Assembly (NCBI GenBank): GCA_016946835.1
Contig: JACVTC010000008.1
Span: 1,652,501-1,677,500, forward strand
Direction: 5' to 3'
DNA length: 25,000 nucleotides
Source of the DNA: Neocallimastix lanati (nom. inval.)
Taxonomy: Eukaryota; Neocallimastigomycota; Neocallimastigomycetes; Neocallimastigales; Neocallimastigaceae
The notes under the pieces were generated by a model. The model had not been told where the DNA came from. It did not search any database and saw only the letters and a list, made by a program, of their open reading frames with translations. Positions 1 to 13,400 of the stretch are shown piece by piece. Numbering within the stretch: position 1 is the stretch's first letter; each line of letters opens with the position of its first letter. The position numbers were made by a program, and so were the translations under genes.

Positions 1-876
1 TCTATTTTCATTAATATTAAAAATTATCGTTCTACATTTATTATTATTATTATTATTATCATACATTTTTAATTTTCAAAAATTTTAATAATAAAAAAAA
101 AAAAAAAAAAAAAACTTTAGACAAACCTAATAAAAACTTGAGTTAAGTTAAAATTGTTTACAATAACAATTGTATCGTCTTTAAATTGTTCCATTTTTTA
201 ATTATTGAATCTTAATTTATATAGTGGATTAAATTTGTATAAATATTTTTTTTATATAAATTTATTTAATTTTTTTTTTTTTTTTTTTTGAAATAAATAT
301 TTACTCTATATTATCTAATTTATTTTATATTATTTATAAATATATTATTAATAACATAAAAAAATAAAATGTAAAAGAAAACAAAAAAAAGTGTAATAAA
401 AAAAATTAATTTTTTTTTTTTAAAATTTCTATAATATAAAAAGTTATTAAATATAATCAAGTTATTTAATAATAATTTATATTCGATATTCAATAGTCAT
501 TATTCCTATTAAAATAATAATAATAATAATAATAAAAAAATATATATATATATACATATACACTCATTTATATTTGTATAATTTTTAGTATTATCCAAAC
601 TATAAAAAATTAAATAATTTATTTATTTATAAACATAAATTATTTATTTATTTATTTATTCTTTATTTATTCATTATATATTATTTATTTATTTATTATA
701 TATTATTTATTTATTTACTTTCATTTTTAATTAAAAAGTGAATTTTATTGGATTTTATTATGATTTAAATAGATAATATATTAAATTATATTTTATTTAT
801 TATAAAATAAAATAATAATAATACAGAGCTGAATAAATGATGTTTTATATATAGATTTATACATAATAATAAATCA

Positions 877-903
877 ATATATTGAATATGTTATTCAATA
901 TAT
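877..903. repeat. AT-rich palindrome with 12-bp arms
   Basis: A perfect inverted repeat with 12-bp arms (ATATATTGAATA and its complement) separated by the three bases TGT. It could form a hairpin or small cruciform. Chance palindromes are common in such AT-rich DNA, so function is not implied. Confidence 0.5.
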
Positions 904-1758
904 ATATAATATATAATATATTATAAATTAAATATAACTTATTATATATTTAATTTTATCCTATATACATATTTTATTTATTTATTTAACATATTAATTA
1001 ATAATACTATTTAAGATTCAATTATTTTGTATATAATTTATATATACAATATTATATAATTTATATATAATATATTAGAATATAATAAAAAGTATTATGA
1101 ATTTTAATTCATATATAAATTTAAATCACTTCACAAATTAAAAAATTTAAAAAAGAAATTTCAAAAAAAATTTTTTTTTCATTTTTTTTACATTTAAAAC
1201 AGAAATCCATATAATAAAATGTAATGTAATATATTATATCCTACAATTAATATACTATCAGAGTATATTTTATTATATCATGCTTTAAATATTCAATAAA
1301 AAAAGCTTTAAAACCATTCAATATAAAATTAAAACTAAAAAAAAATAAAAAATAATCCAATTAAAACTAAATAAACCGAATAAAATATAATAAAAAAATT
1401 TTTATTATTATTTTTTTTTTTTTATTTTATATATTTTAAAAAATACAAAAAAAAAAAATTAAAAAAAGAGTTTAAAAGATGGTTTTAAAGTTAATAAAAT
1501 ATGAGATTTAAAACCTGATAAAGGACAGGTTAAAGTGAAAGATTTTTTTAAAAAAAAAAAAAATTAAGAATAAAATGAAATGAAACTAAAAATGAAAAAT
1601 AATAAGAATAGACCATAAATAGGAATGAAATAAAAAAAAAAAGATTTTATAAGCTGTAAATAACCAAAAAAAAAAAATGGATCATGTATAAATTTCGATA
1701 TATTAAATGTATGTTATTTTATGTTACTTTTTATTAAATTTTATTTATCCTTTTTTTT

Positions 1759-1799
1759 TTATTTATTTATTTATTTGTTTGTTTGTTTGTTTGTTTGTT
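1759..1799. repeat. Compound TTTA/TTTG tetranucleotide microsatellite
   Basis: Several TTTA units switch to about six TTTG units. The same compound order occurs again at 19675-19700. It is a simple sequence repeat in the spacer with no gene nearby. Confidence 0.7.
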
Positions 1800-2435
1800 C
1801 ACTTCTTCATTTGATACTTTTTAATATATAATAAAAAAAAATAGTAATAATTCACAATTAATATATATCAATAAATAAATAAATAATACTTAAATAAATA
1901 ATTTGGCAATAATTAATAATAATTTAATAAATTAAAGTTATTTAATAAATAAATAAATAAATAAATAAAATATATAATTATTTTTTTAATCTATATAAAT
2001 AATAGCAAATAAAAAATAAAAAATAAAAAAAAAATACAGATAAAAATTCTATGAGAAATAGAAAAATTAGTGATAGAATAACAATAATTGTTAAATACTC
2101 CATATAACATAAAATAAAATAAAAATATACCAAAAGCAAAATTACTTCATATTTTATTATTATTTTTAATATTTATTTAAAAATAAATAATAATAATAAT
2201 AATAATAATAAAATTAAATTCTATCTTATGTATACGTAATGTAACGTTACAGTTGGTGTATTAATTTAGATTATCTCAAATATTTTATTCTTTTTGTCAT
2301 CATATAAAATTTGCAAAGTATAAAAAATTTTTCCTCATCTTTTTATAAAGTTTATTTATTATTAAAAATTAAAATTATTAACACAATACTATTTATTAAT
2401 TAATTGAAAATAATAAATAATCGAATTATATAATT

Positions 2436-2742
2436 AATAAATAATAAATAATAAATAATAAATAATAAATAATAAATAATAAATAATAAATAATAAATAA
2501 TAAATAATTGAATAATAAATAATAAATAATAAATAATAAATAATAAATAATAATAAATAATAAATAATAAATAATAATAAATAATAAATAATAAGTAATA
2601 AATAATAAATAATAAATAATAAATAATAAATAATAAATAATAAATAATAAATAATAAATAATAAATAATAAATAATAAATAATAAATAATAAATAATAAA
2701 TAATAAATAATAAATAATAAATAATAAATAATAATAATAAAT
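2436..2742. repeat. Heptamer tandem array (TAATAAA)n, left copy
   Basis: About 300 bp of a seven-base unit TAATAAA repeated more than 35 times, with a few shortened units and one interruption that reads ATTGAAT at 2507-2513. The array at 3613-3929 is the same repeat in the opposite orientation and carries the complement of the same interruption. Confidence 0.85.
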
Positions 2743-3006
2743 TTTATTTATGATAAATTTCTGGCTTAGAAAATACAGAAACTCACACTAATTCATAATA
2801 AATAATATACCACTCAATTAAATCAATATTAAAAGTAATAAATATATATAATAATAAATAAATAAATATATATTTCTATACTCTCTTTTAGTTCTATAGT
2901 TGATTATAAAAAATAATTATATATATATATATATTTTTTTTATTCATTTTATTTATTTATAGAGTGATAAAAAGTTGAGTTGTTTTATAAAAACTAAAAC
3001 ACTTTA

Positions 3007-3072
3007 TAATAAAATTTTATTGATCATTATTACTTTAATTAATAAAATTTTATTGATCATTATTACTTTAAT
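3007..3072. repeat. 33-bp perfect tandem duplication
   Basis: Positions 3007-3039 and 3040-3072 are identical 33-bp units in direct tandem, each holding the palindrome TGATCA. This is a recent-looking duplication between the two heptamer arrays. No coding frame is associated. Confidence 0.85.
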
Positions 3073-3612
3073 GATTTTATAATTATGTACACAACAACAG
3101 CATAATAATAATAAAATAAATTATTGTTTAATTTTATTTATTATAGTTTTTTGTTGTATGTTTTATTTTTTATACGTTTTTTATGAAAAAAAAAAAAAAA
3201 CTCTTTTTATTTTAATGATTATTATGAATTATAATTATTTGATGTTGCTTATTTATTTATTCATTATTTATTTATTCATTCATTATATATTCATTCATTA
3301 TGTATTTATCATTTATTTATTTATTTATTTTAATATAGATTTACAAATACAAGTATTTTATTAAAAACTTTATTATATATATATTTATAAATGTTACATA
3401 TTAATATATTTTTATTTACATAAAACAATATAAATGACATTTATAATTAGAAATTACATTATATTATTATTATTATATTATTATATTTAATAATAATATT
3501 TATATCATTTAATAATTTATTTTTAAAGAAAAAAAAAAAACGAGACCAAAGTCTTCAGTCTATAAAAAAAAAAAAAAAATTAAAGAAAAAAATTTATTAT
3601 TTTTTATTTATT

Positions 3613-3929
3613 ATTATTCAATTATTTATTATTTATTATTTATTATTTATTATTTATTATTTATTATTTATTATTTATTATTTATTATGTTATTATTATT
3701 AATTATTATTTATTATTTATTATTTATTATTTATTATTTATTATTTATTATTTATTATTTATTATTTATTATTTATTATTTATTATTTATTATTTATTAT
3801 TTATTATTTATTATTTATTATTTATTATTTATTATTTATTATGTTATTATTATTAATTTATTATTTATTATTTATTATTTATTATGTTATTATTATTAAT
3901 TTATTATTTATTATTTATTATTTATTATT
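3613..3929. repeat. Heptamer tandem array (TTTATTA)n, right copy
   Basis: About 310 bp of the unit TTTATTA, the reverse complement of the unit in the 2436-2742 array. It is interrupted three times by a TATGTTATTATTATTAAT-type segment (near 3684, 3837 and 3880), so it has some higher-order structure. The motif ATTCAATTATT appears at both ends (near 3617 and 3935) and matches the complement of the interruption in the left array. Confidence 0.85.
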
Positions 3930-4295
3930 CCATTATTCAATTATTAATAAAATCTATTATTTATTTATTATTTATTATATCATTAAATAGTTTAATAAAA
4001 TAGATAATATATTATATATATTGTAAGACTAAATTAAAATAAATCAAAATTTTTAAATAAAATATTATTAAATATATTTTTTTTTAAAATATAAAGCATT
4101 ATATTACATAAAAATTAAAAAATAAAAATAAAAATTAAATAAATAAATGAAAAATTAAGCCACTTTTTTTTAATATATTTATATATATATTTTTACATCC
4201 GATATATGCTATAAAAAAAAAATGATTTTAATTTTTAAATAAATATTATTTTTATGAATACAACTACTATTATTATTTCTACTATTATTTCAACT

Positions 4296-4480
4296 ATTAT
4301 TAATACCATTATTTATTATTATTATTAAAACTATGACTACTTATTATTTCTTCTATCATTATTAATACCATTATTTATTATTATTATTAAAATTATGACT
4401 ACTTATTATTTCTTCTATTATTATTAATACGATTATTTATTATTATTATTAAAACTATGACTACTTATTATTACCATTAT
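4296..4480. repeat. Minisatellite, 62-bp period, about 3 copies
   Basis: Three copies of a unit containing TAATACCATTATT followed further on by CTATGACTACTTATTATT. The marker TAATAC starts at 4301, 4363 and 4425, giving an exact 62-bp spacing. The copies differ by a few substitutions and the last copy is truncated. It is flanked by ordinary spacer. Confidence 0.8.
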
Positions 4481-4534
4481 TATGATGATGATTATATAAA
4501 TAAATTATATATTTATTTTATTAAAATAATTTTA

Positions 4535-4574
<40 letters not shown>

Positions 4575-4878
4575 TTTTTGTTCTTTTTTAAACTTTATTA
4601 AAATAATTTCAAATTTTTTTTGGTTTAAAATAAAAACATGAATTATTACTTATTAATTTTTATATTGATCTATAGATATAATCGTTCAATACCAAACAAA
4701 GAATAATATATATAATATGATATATATAAAAAATTCAAAATTCAAAAGCAAAAAAAATAGAAAAAAAATAGAAAAAAAAATAGAAAAAAAAAAATATGAA
4801 ATTTTTTAAAATTTTAATAAATAAATAAAGGACTTAAAAAAAACTTTCGAATTTTATTTATTTATTTATTTATTAATA

Positions 4879-4916
<38 letters not shown>

Positions 4917-5596
4917 CTTTATATTACTTAATATTTGAAAATTAAATTATATTATTATTGTTAGTATTATTATTATTTTATTTTATTGTATTTTATTTTA
5001 TTTTACATATTATATTTTAAATAGATAAAAAAAAATTTTTTTTTTTTTAATATTTTTTTGGATTATTATTAGTATTGATTAAAAAAAAATATATATATTT
5101 TTTTTTTCGGTGTACTATTATTGTTGTTTTTAAAAAATAATTATATAAAATAAAAATAAAAAAAAATTATTGATTAAATTATTTTTTTTACTAAAATTAT
5201 TACTTATTATTATCAAATATTATTAATAATATTATTATTTATATATAATATATATTTGCTTTTTTTTTTTTTGCTTATTTTTTATTTTTTGTTTTTTGTT
5301 TTTTTGTTTTTGTATTTTTCTTTTTTTTATTTTTTAATTCATATATTTTTTTTTTTTGATTATATAAATATTAATTTTTTTTATAGTAATATTATTTATT
5401 ATTATTATTATTATTTATAAATATTTTTTATATATTTAATAAAATATTAATATATAATAAAATAATAAAAAATAAAAAAAAAACTATATATTATTAACTT
5501 TTTTTTTTCTTGTCTTTCTTATGAGACGATAGGAAAATAAAAAAGAAATCTTTTTTTTTTGTTTGTTTTTGTTTAATTATTATTATTATTTTTTTG

Positions 5597-5627
<31 letters not shown>

Positions 5628-5804
5628 GTTTTTTTGTTTTTTAATTTTTATTATTATTTTTTTTTTTCTAATTATATATTTATTATTATATTTATAACTA
5701 TTATTTCTATTGAATTTAATCTATTTATCTAATAAAAAAAATTGTTAAATTTGATAATATTATTATTATTATTATTTTTTAATTTGCAACTTTATTATTA
5801 TTTA

Positions 5805-6399
5805 TTATAATGGTGGTGGTAATTCTTCATTAGTTAGTCTTCTTTCTTTTCTCTTATATCCAATATCACCTAATATATCACTAATAGTTCTATAGATACA
5901 AATAATATAAAAAAATAAAAAATAAAAAATAAATTTAAATAAAAATAAATTAATATAATAATAATTATAAATTAGTATATATAATGATATTACATTAAAA
6001 TAAAAAAAATATATATATTATTTTTATATATATTAATTAATATTTCTATAATTAAATTGTAAATTGTAGTTAAATTATTACAAAGATGATGATAAAAAAA
6101 AAAAAAAAGCTATAAAACATACTTTATTGAATAAGCAATGGAAGAAACATTAAGTTCAGAATCATTTACACCTTGGTCACTTAAATCAATATTAAATATA
6201 CCTTCCTTTTGATCAATTAAATCATCCTTAAATATAAATAAGAATACATCTTCTACTTCAGCATTATTCTCAAGATAGAATGATAATTTCTTTTTAAATT
6301 ATAATATCAAATAAAAAAATTAAATTATAAAAATTAATAATTTATTAAATAATATTTATAATATCTAACTTCAAATATAATTATTTATAATTATATAAA

Positions 6400-6456
<57 letters not shown>

Positions 6457-7346
6457 TTTTTATTTTTTTATTTATTTTTCTCTTACCTTGTAGAATGGTT
6501 TAAATGGTATCATCTTCTTTTTATCAATATCCCATAATGTCTTTGACATACGAAGAACAACTAACAAGTACATGGAAGGGAATTTTAAGGAAGACATAAA
6601 GTATGCTATAATAGGATGAAAAATAATAATAATAATAATAATAAATTAATAAATAAAATAATAATTATAATTATAATGATAATAATAACAAATGATTTGA
6701 ATAAATTATAAATAATAAAATTGATTAAAAATAATAATAATAATAATAATAATAATATTAATATTAATAATAATATAAAATTAATTATAATTTTATATTT
6801 CATATTATCTTATTTGCTAACTTACAAGCAATATTTCCACTATATTTTGGTATATAGACAGAAGCAAAATCATAAGTAAATTGATCTAAAATTTCTTCAG
6901 CTTCTTCTGGTTTACCGCCATGAATAGAGAAATCTTTAAGGTAACGTAAAGTATTACTCTTTTTAAAGACTTCATCCTTAGAAAGAACATCACAGAAGTT
7001 TTCAATTACATTAATTAATACATTATCTTCTTGCCAATCTGGATTAACTAATATTCTACCAAATAAGAAAGTAGCACTATATAATATATAATACATTAAA
7101 CCTAATGGTGAAGCATCTATCATTTCAATTGGTAACTTATTCCAAATTTCACCTAAATAAATAAATAATTTATTTTGTAAATCTTCTTGATCACAGAATA
7201 AACCCTAATTATTTAAAAATATAAATATTAATTTTATATATATTAGTATTAATGAATTTTAAAATATAATATGATATAATTAATTATTAATTTTTTGTTT
7301 TTGTTTTGTTTTGTTGTGTTTCATTTCGTTTTGTTTTGTTATTTTG

Positions 7347-7382
<36 letters not shown>

Positions 7383-7397
7383 TATCCATTTATTTAA

Positions 7398-7429
<32 letters not shown>

Positions 7430-10400
7430 AAATAAAAAAAAAAAAATTTACTTGAACTAATAATGGTTGAATTCCAACAAAGTTATGAATTGTATCAAAT
7501 ACATCATAAATACTCTTTGGTGATCTTGAAGAAATAGAGAAGCTACATTTACTAATATAAAGAAGACAACAATCTACAATAATAGAATAAATATCCTTAA
7601 ACACAACAATTGGAAGATTTAATAATGAAGAAGGAATCCAGAATAATTCACCATGATCCTTAAGTTTACCAGATTCTCCATAAATTTCAATAGTTACCTA
7701 ATAAAATAAAATAAAATAAAATAAATTGTAGAATATGAATATAAAGTACATATTGAATAAAATAAAATAAAATAAAAATTAACAATATAATTAAAAATAA
7801 AAAATATCATTGATAATAATTTAATAAAACTAAAGTTACAAAATAAAAATTATCATAGATAATTTAATAAAACTAAAATTAAAAAATAAAAAAAATAATT
7901 TTTTTTTTTTTTTTTAAATACTTTACCTTTTCAATCTTCATAATCCATTCAATAATATTGGTGGAATCATTTAATACAGGTTGTGGATTTTCATTAGCTG
8001 TTGTCCATGAAATACCCTTATGTTGAATATCCATTTCATAATCGGCCAATATATTAACATGTTCACATAAACATTTATGAATACCATTAATTGAACTACT
8101 ATTGATATTAATACTTCTATTGGAATCAATATAGGTATAATAAAGTTCAAAGGCACGAACAGTTAAGTCATAGCCAACAAAACTATCTAATGCCCAATCA
8201 ATGGCTTCATTAGCTAAATCTTGAATTAAGGTATCGCTTTCCTCAGAGAAAATAGAAAGAATACTGTTAACAAAAGTATAAATAGAAATACAAGATTGTG
8301 GATTTTCTGTAAGTTCACTAACATTACCGTTACTCCAAATGACCTTAAAGGTAACCATATCTAAATTAACTAACATCTTTCTAATTTGATCATGAATCTT
8401 TTCAAAACTTCTAACTTGTAAATTACCACGTTGATGCTGAATGCCAGTATATCCTTCAATTAAATTATTTAAGAGTGTGGCAGTAACTGATTTTTCCTTA
8501 ATATTGACAGGTAAGTAAAGGAATAAATAGTTTAATATGATTGGGAAGTAGACGACAACCTTTTGGAAATTCTGTAATAAAATTTCAGAAAGGAAAATAC
8601 AGGAAGCCTTACAACAAGCCGTATAGTCTTTGGTAACAGAACCACCATTATCTGGATAATTAATATTAGAGGCTAACGTATTACAAAATTCAACAATAGG
8701 TTGTTTGGATTCCTTACTATTAGGTGATGAGGGGAAATTTCTACTGGAAGGAGAAGATGGATGGGAAGCTGAAGAAGAAGAAGAAGAAGAACGTTGTTTT
8801 CTCCATGGGAAGGATTCTGAGGAAAGTTGCTGTACAATAACTTCAACTAAAATATCGGGGTAAATTTCTTGAAGTTTAGACATCAAAATAATGCAAGTAT
8901 CCTTTAAATGATCAAAACGACCACAAATATTTATTAATGCAGAGGTTAATACTCCGGTATTTGATTCACCATAGGTTTCAGAGGAGGCTACATCTGTCCA
9001 GCACTTGTAAATATCCTCCCTAGCATTAGAGGGTCGGTAGTAGAAAGTAATATCCATTAAGAATTTAAAGAATTCTTGTGAGACCACATCCTTCGAGGAA
9101 ACATCCATATCAATAAATGAAGTCCATGGTTGAAGTAAATTTAAAATCCAAGTTTGACCAAAGATTAAGGTCTGTTGACCTTCCTGTTTTTGAATAGAAC
9201 GAGAACAACGAATGGCTTCCCATATGAAATTACCAGAATCTTCAGGGAAAAGTTTAGCAGCTAATTCAGAAAGTTCCATAACTCCACTCTTTAAGACATA
9301 GCCAACATTAGAATAGAATCTACCATGGAATTTACTGAAGTAACCCTCCATATCCATATCTTTATTTGGATTAAAGATGGTAAATAATTTTTGAACGAAG
9401 AGAAGAGCTCTCAAACGAATATTCTTTGAAACATGTAACATATTATAGAGGCCAAAGAAGATCAAACTACCGCAACGTTGACGTAATTTTTGATATAATT
9501 CATCTGTAATTTCTGGTGTGATAATTTCATCCTCTTCTTTTCCACTAATACCATATAATGAAAAGGCATGATCATCAGGTTGAGGTAAATTATGAAGAAT
9601 GGCAATATACTTTTCAATACAAGAATAAATACCACTATCTTTATTATCTAAAAAGGCGCTTGAATTAATTTTTTGCTTTGGTAATACTAAATCAAAAATA
9701 GCTTCTGAGAAAAGAATGGATTGTGAATTCTTATTACTATAACTATGGGCTAACACTGTACCTAATACATTTTCATATTTATTTTTAAGGCATGGAGAAA
9801 GAATTTGGAATCCGTTTCTTTCCATTCGAGTCATCCATACTAATAAATCATGTGGTATCGCTTCGCCATTAAATGGATCACTATCTTCTAAGAACTTTTC
9901 CATAGCTTGACCAATTTTAACATAAAGCTTTCGACAATTATTACAAAACTTATCATTGATATTACCATTGTTAAGATTGGCATTGATAACATCTTGACAA
10001 ATTAAATACCATTCTCTTAAAATCTTCATGATCGTAATACGTTGATTATGATTCCATTTTTCAGTCATAATTAATGTTTCGGATAATCTTTGAATGATAG
10101 TAACAAAGTTAATGGCGGTCTTAATTCTTGGAATATTCTTATTTGAGATGAAGCTAGCATCTTGGAATAAAGTAATAGCAGCATTTAAGGAATTTAAATA
10201 AATATCTAAGACAGTATGTCCATTTTCTCCTTGAGGTAATTCATTAACTAATTCATCAAAATACATATTCTGTGAGGTATATCTTAATAAACAAATGATA
10301 TCATCTAAGAGACGAGTGGTATTCTTCGAACGTCTAGAACTATTAGATAAAAACATTCCCCAAATTTGATTAACCATCATCTTGATAACACTTGGATGAG

Positions 10401-13400
10401 TGAAATAAGTTGAGGTTGTTAAGGCCTTAATTTCCCAGGAAACATCAGATGAAAGAATTGGGAAGAGGAAGGTACGATAGGAATGGAAAAGTAATCCTTC
10501 GGAATTATTAACTGGTTTGTAAGTCATTACGGTGGTACGATTATCTGGTACACCAGCTAATGCCATTAATAAAACCATATAAGAATTATAGGCTGTAATA
10601 TATTCGGAATCAACAATGGATTGAGCAGTAATATATGGAACAGCTGAAACCATTAAGAACTTTGCACATTGTCTTAACGCCTTCACACGGCCAAAGTTAA
10701 CAAATTGACGAGCAGTTTCCCCAAGATAATATTTATATAAATAGGAGTAATCACTGGCAGCAACTTCCTTTGGATGAATAATTGTTAAAACAGAAGCCAT
10801 TTTTGGGGTGACAATATAACCATAAAGATCCTTTTCTAAAAAGCCGTACATACCTTGACGAGCAATAACAGTTTCTTGTTCCTCTAAAATTGTAGCTAAT
10901 GGTAATTTGACTTCATTATCTAATTCTAAGGAATTACAAACCATTTTTTGAATTTCATTGAAATCAGCTAAAATTTCATAGGCTAACATACGAATTCTTG
11001 GACTTTCGCGAGACATCATAACAAGCATAGCAGCATCAATTTTACAAGAAATTCTGTAGGCATCATCATCATTGATTGGATCTTCTGGGGCATACATATC
11101 CTTATTAACCCACATTTTTAAGAGGAAGTCAAGATGTGTTAAAGTAGTACAAATACTGACATCATCTTGATGTTCTGTTCTCTTCAAAAAATTAATAAAG
11201 CCCTTAATAATACCTAAACGAGTTTCTGGAATACGAGCAAACATTTTTTGTAAGGTAAATGAAACTTCACAAGCAACTTCTTCCATGGAATGAATTAAAT
11301 ATCTTGCTATACAATATGGACCAGAAACTAATTCTGGAGCTGGCATGAATGGTATAAGACGAATACATTCAACAAATAACTTACTAAGAAGAGTATGTTG
11401 ATCATTTCTTGATTTTCTACTAAAAGCTTGAGATTTACCAGGAGAATATCTACCACTAGAATTTGAAATTGGCAACTGAATAATTGAAGGAATATTAGCA
11501 GATGGAACACCTCTGGCTTCACACCAATGAGTTAATGCCTTTTGAACATTCTTATTAGCAGCATCACGTTTTGGTACCTTTTCCAAACCAGTGGTAGATG
11601 CATTAATATTAGTTGCTGAGCCATTAATACTTGGAGTTTGAGAACGTGGTGAGGTATTTATACTATCTTCAGTAGTTGTAAAACGTCTTGATATTGTGGG
11701 TACACTACTCATACGAGAAAGAGAATACCATTGTTGATCATTATTACCCTTTTCTTTATGATCCATACTTCTACCTAAAGTATTTATTGTTAACATGTTA
11801 TTAGTATTTAAGTTTGCATTTTCAGCATTTCTAATGGAATAGAAATCTTCCAACTTTCCATATAAACTATCATAATCCAATTCTTCTTTATCTTGATCAT
11901 TGTATTCCCAGAATGGAATGGGTTCAAGAACACGTTGACTTTTACCTACAACTTGAATACCAATTTGATGATCAATTAATTGAATTGCTCTTACTAATTG
12001 TTGTTCAAAATCGGCTGGAATATCATCAAGTAAAAGGTTAAATCTTTCATCATATCTACAAATAGCATGTTCTGCAAAACCTGATTCTGCATCTGATATA
12101 ACATTTAATGCACGAACTGCAATATAATGATTTTCAAAATTTTGATTACTTGTGTCTAAAAGACAAGTAATGGTTGATTTTAAGGTCATGTATAAACTAA
12201 ATTATGATATAATTTTATACATTATACATTATAATAAATAAATTATTATAATTTAATAATTTAATAATAATATTATAATAACATTATGAATAATTAATTA
12301 ATAAAATTATTATCATATATATAAAATAAATATTTAATAATAAATATTTAATAAATCTTTCTATTTATTTATATATTTTTTTTTGTTATTTATTTATTTT
12401 TATTTATCCATCTATTCATTTTTATATTCTATTTATTTATTTATCTATTTTTAGTTATTTATTTTTATTTATTCATTTATTCATTTTTTATTCTATTTAT
12501 TTATTTATTTATTTTTAGTTATTTATTTATTTTTATTTATTCATCTATTCATTTTTTATTCTATTTATTTATTTATTTATTTATTAAGTTATTTATTTAT
12601 TTTTATTTATTCATCTATTCATTTTTTTATTCTATTTATTTATTTATTTATTTTTTAAGTTATTTATTTATTTTTATTTATTCGTCTACTCATTATTTAT
12701 TTATTTATTTAAAATATTAAATATTAATATATAAATTCTTACTTTTGAGCTGCCATTTGTAAAACAATACTAACACAAGTATCTAAATATTCTTGAGGAA
12801 TAACTGTTTTTCTTCTAATAAATAATCTTTCACTAAAATCTTGTAATCTATTTGTAACAGCTTCGGCGCTTTCTTCGGTTACAGGTCTTGTTAAGTAACC
12901 CCATGCAGGTGCAATTGTAAATGTATCATTTAATTTAGCTCTAGAATTAGCTTTGGAATCTTCAAAATACTGACCTCTTAATAATTGTAATACACTTTCA
13001 AAAATATGATTTTTAACTTTATTCTTTGGGAAAAGATCTTGAGTAATATATCCTTCAATATTTTGGGCATAAAATCTTTAAAATTTTATACAAAAAAAAA
13101 AAAATTAAAAATAATATATATATATATATTAATAATATAAATACTAAATAAGATTTATAATTTATAAACATATTAATTTTAATCTCAATACTTTTAATAC
13201 TTACTCAATTTTTGAATTAATAAGAATAACAGTAATTAATTTAAGGGAAGATTCCTTTAATTCATCAACAGTATACCATCTCTTAGCTTTTCTATATAAT
13301 TCAATCATCTATACATATATATTATAAATATAGCGTTAATTTTTATAAATTTTTATTATTGATTAATTACATAATAATAAACCATGTAATAATTTATATA

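Larger units (their letters stand above)
1..5804. other. Gene-free AT-rich spacer with simple repeats
   Basis: I see no supportable gene on either strand. The sequence is almost entirely A and T, with homopolymer runs (for example A22 at 93-114 and T36 at 4881-4916), AT dinucleotide tracts (near 539-554 and 4541-4564) and TTTA, TAA and heptamer repeats. The few short open frames here are low-complexity translations of these repeats (Ile/Tyr/Leu/Phe only). A few slightly GC-richer patches, such as 1512-1531, 2226-2260, 3540-3560 and 5518-5532, do not resemble coding or tRNA sequence. The right end, below 5805, probably includes the 3' untranslated region of the MOR2 gene. Confidence 0.8.

Noticed and set aside
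3158-3364. Plus-strand open frame of 68 codons
   Set aside because: Composition is only Ile, Leu, Phe, Tyr and Lys from TTTA/TTCA repeats; no domain, no splice context.
3687-3899. Plus-strand open frame of 70 codons
   Set aside because: It is a direct translation of the TTTATTA heptamer array.
2436-3929. Possible telomere or subtelomere repeat
   Set aside because: The heptamer lacks G and is internal; eukaryotic telomere repeats have a G-rich strand.
1-5804. Transposon or LTR remnants in the gene-free regions
   Set aside because: No transposase, reverse transcriptase or integrase fragment, and no paired terminal repeats with target-site duplications could be found by eye.
5791-5807. AATAAA polyadenylation signal just after the MOR2 stop
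   Set aside because: AATAAA is present on the minus strand, but it occurs everywhere in this sequence by composition, so it has no value as evidence.
6606-6803. Minus-strand open frame of 65 codons rich in Leu and Ile
   Set aside because: It lies within intron 11 of the MOR2-like gene; hydrophobic only because of TAA repeats.
7971-8156. Second minus-strand open frame overlapping exon 9
   Set aside because: Alternate frame shadow of the large MOR2 exon, as is 11328-11522.
7879-12189. Treating the large exon as a separate single-exon gene starting at 12189
   Set aside because: A good acceptor lies seven bases upstream of that ATG and the phase matches exon 8; the missing N- and C-terminal Furry regions are found in the neighbouring exons.
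12385-12710. Possible CRISPR-like repeat array
   Set aside because: Units are contiguous with no unique spacers, within a spliced eukaryotic intron.
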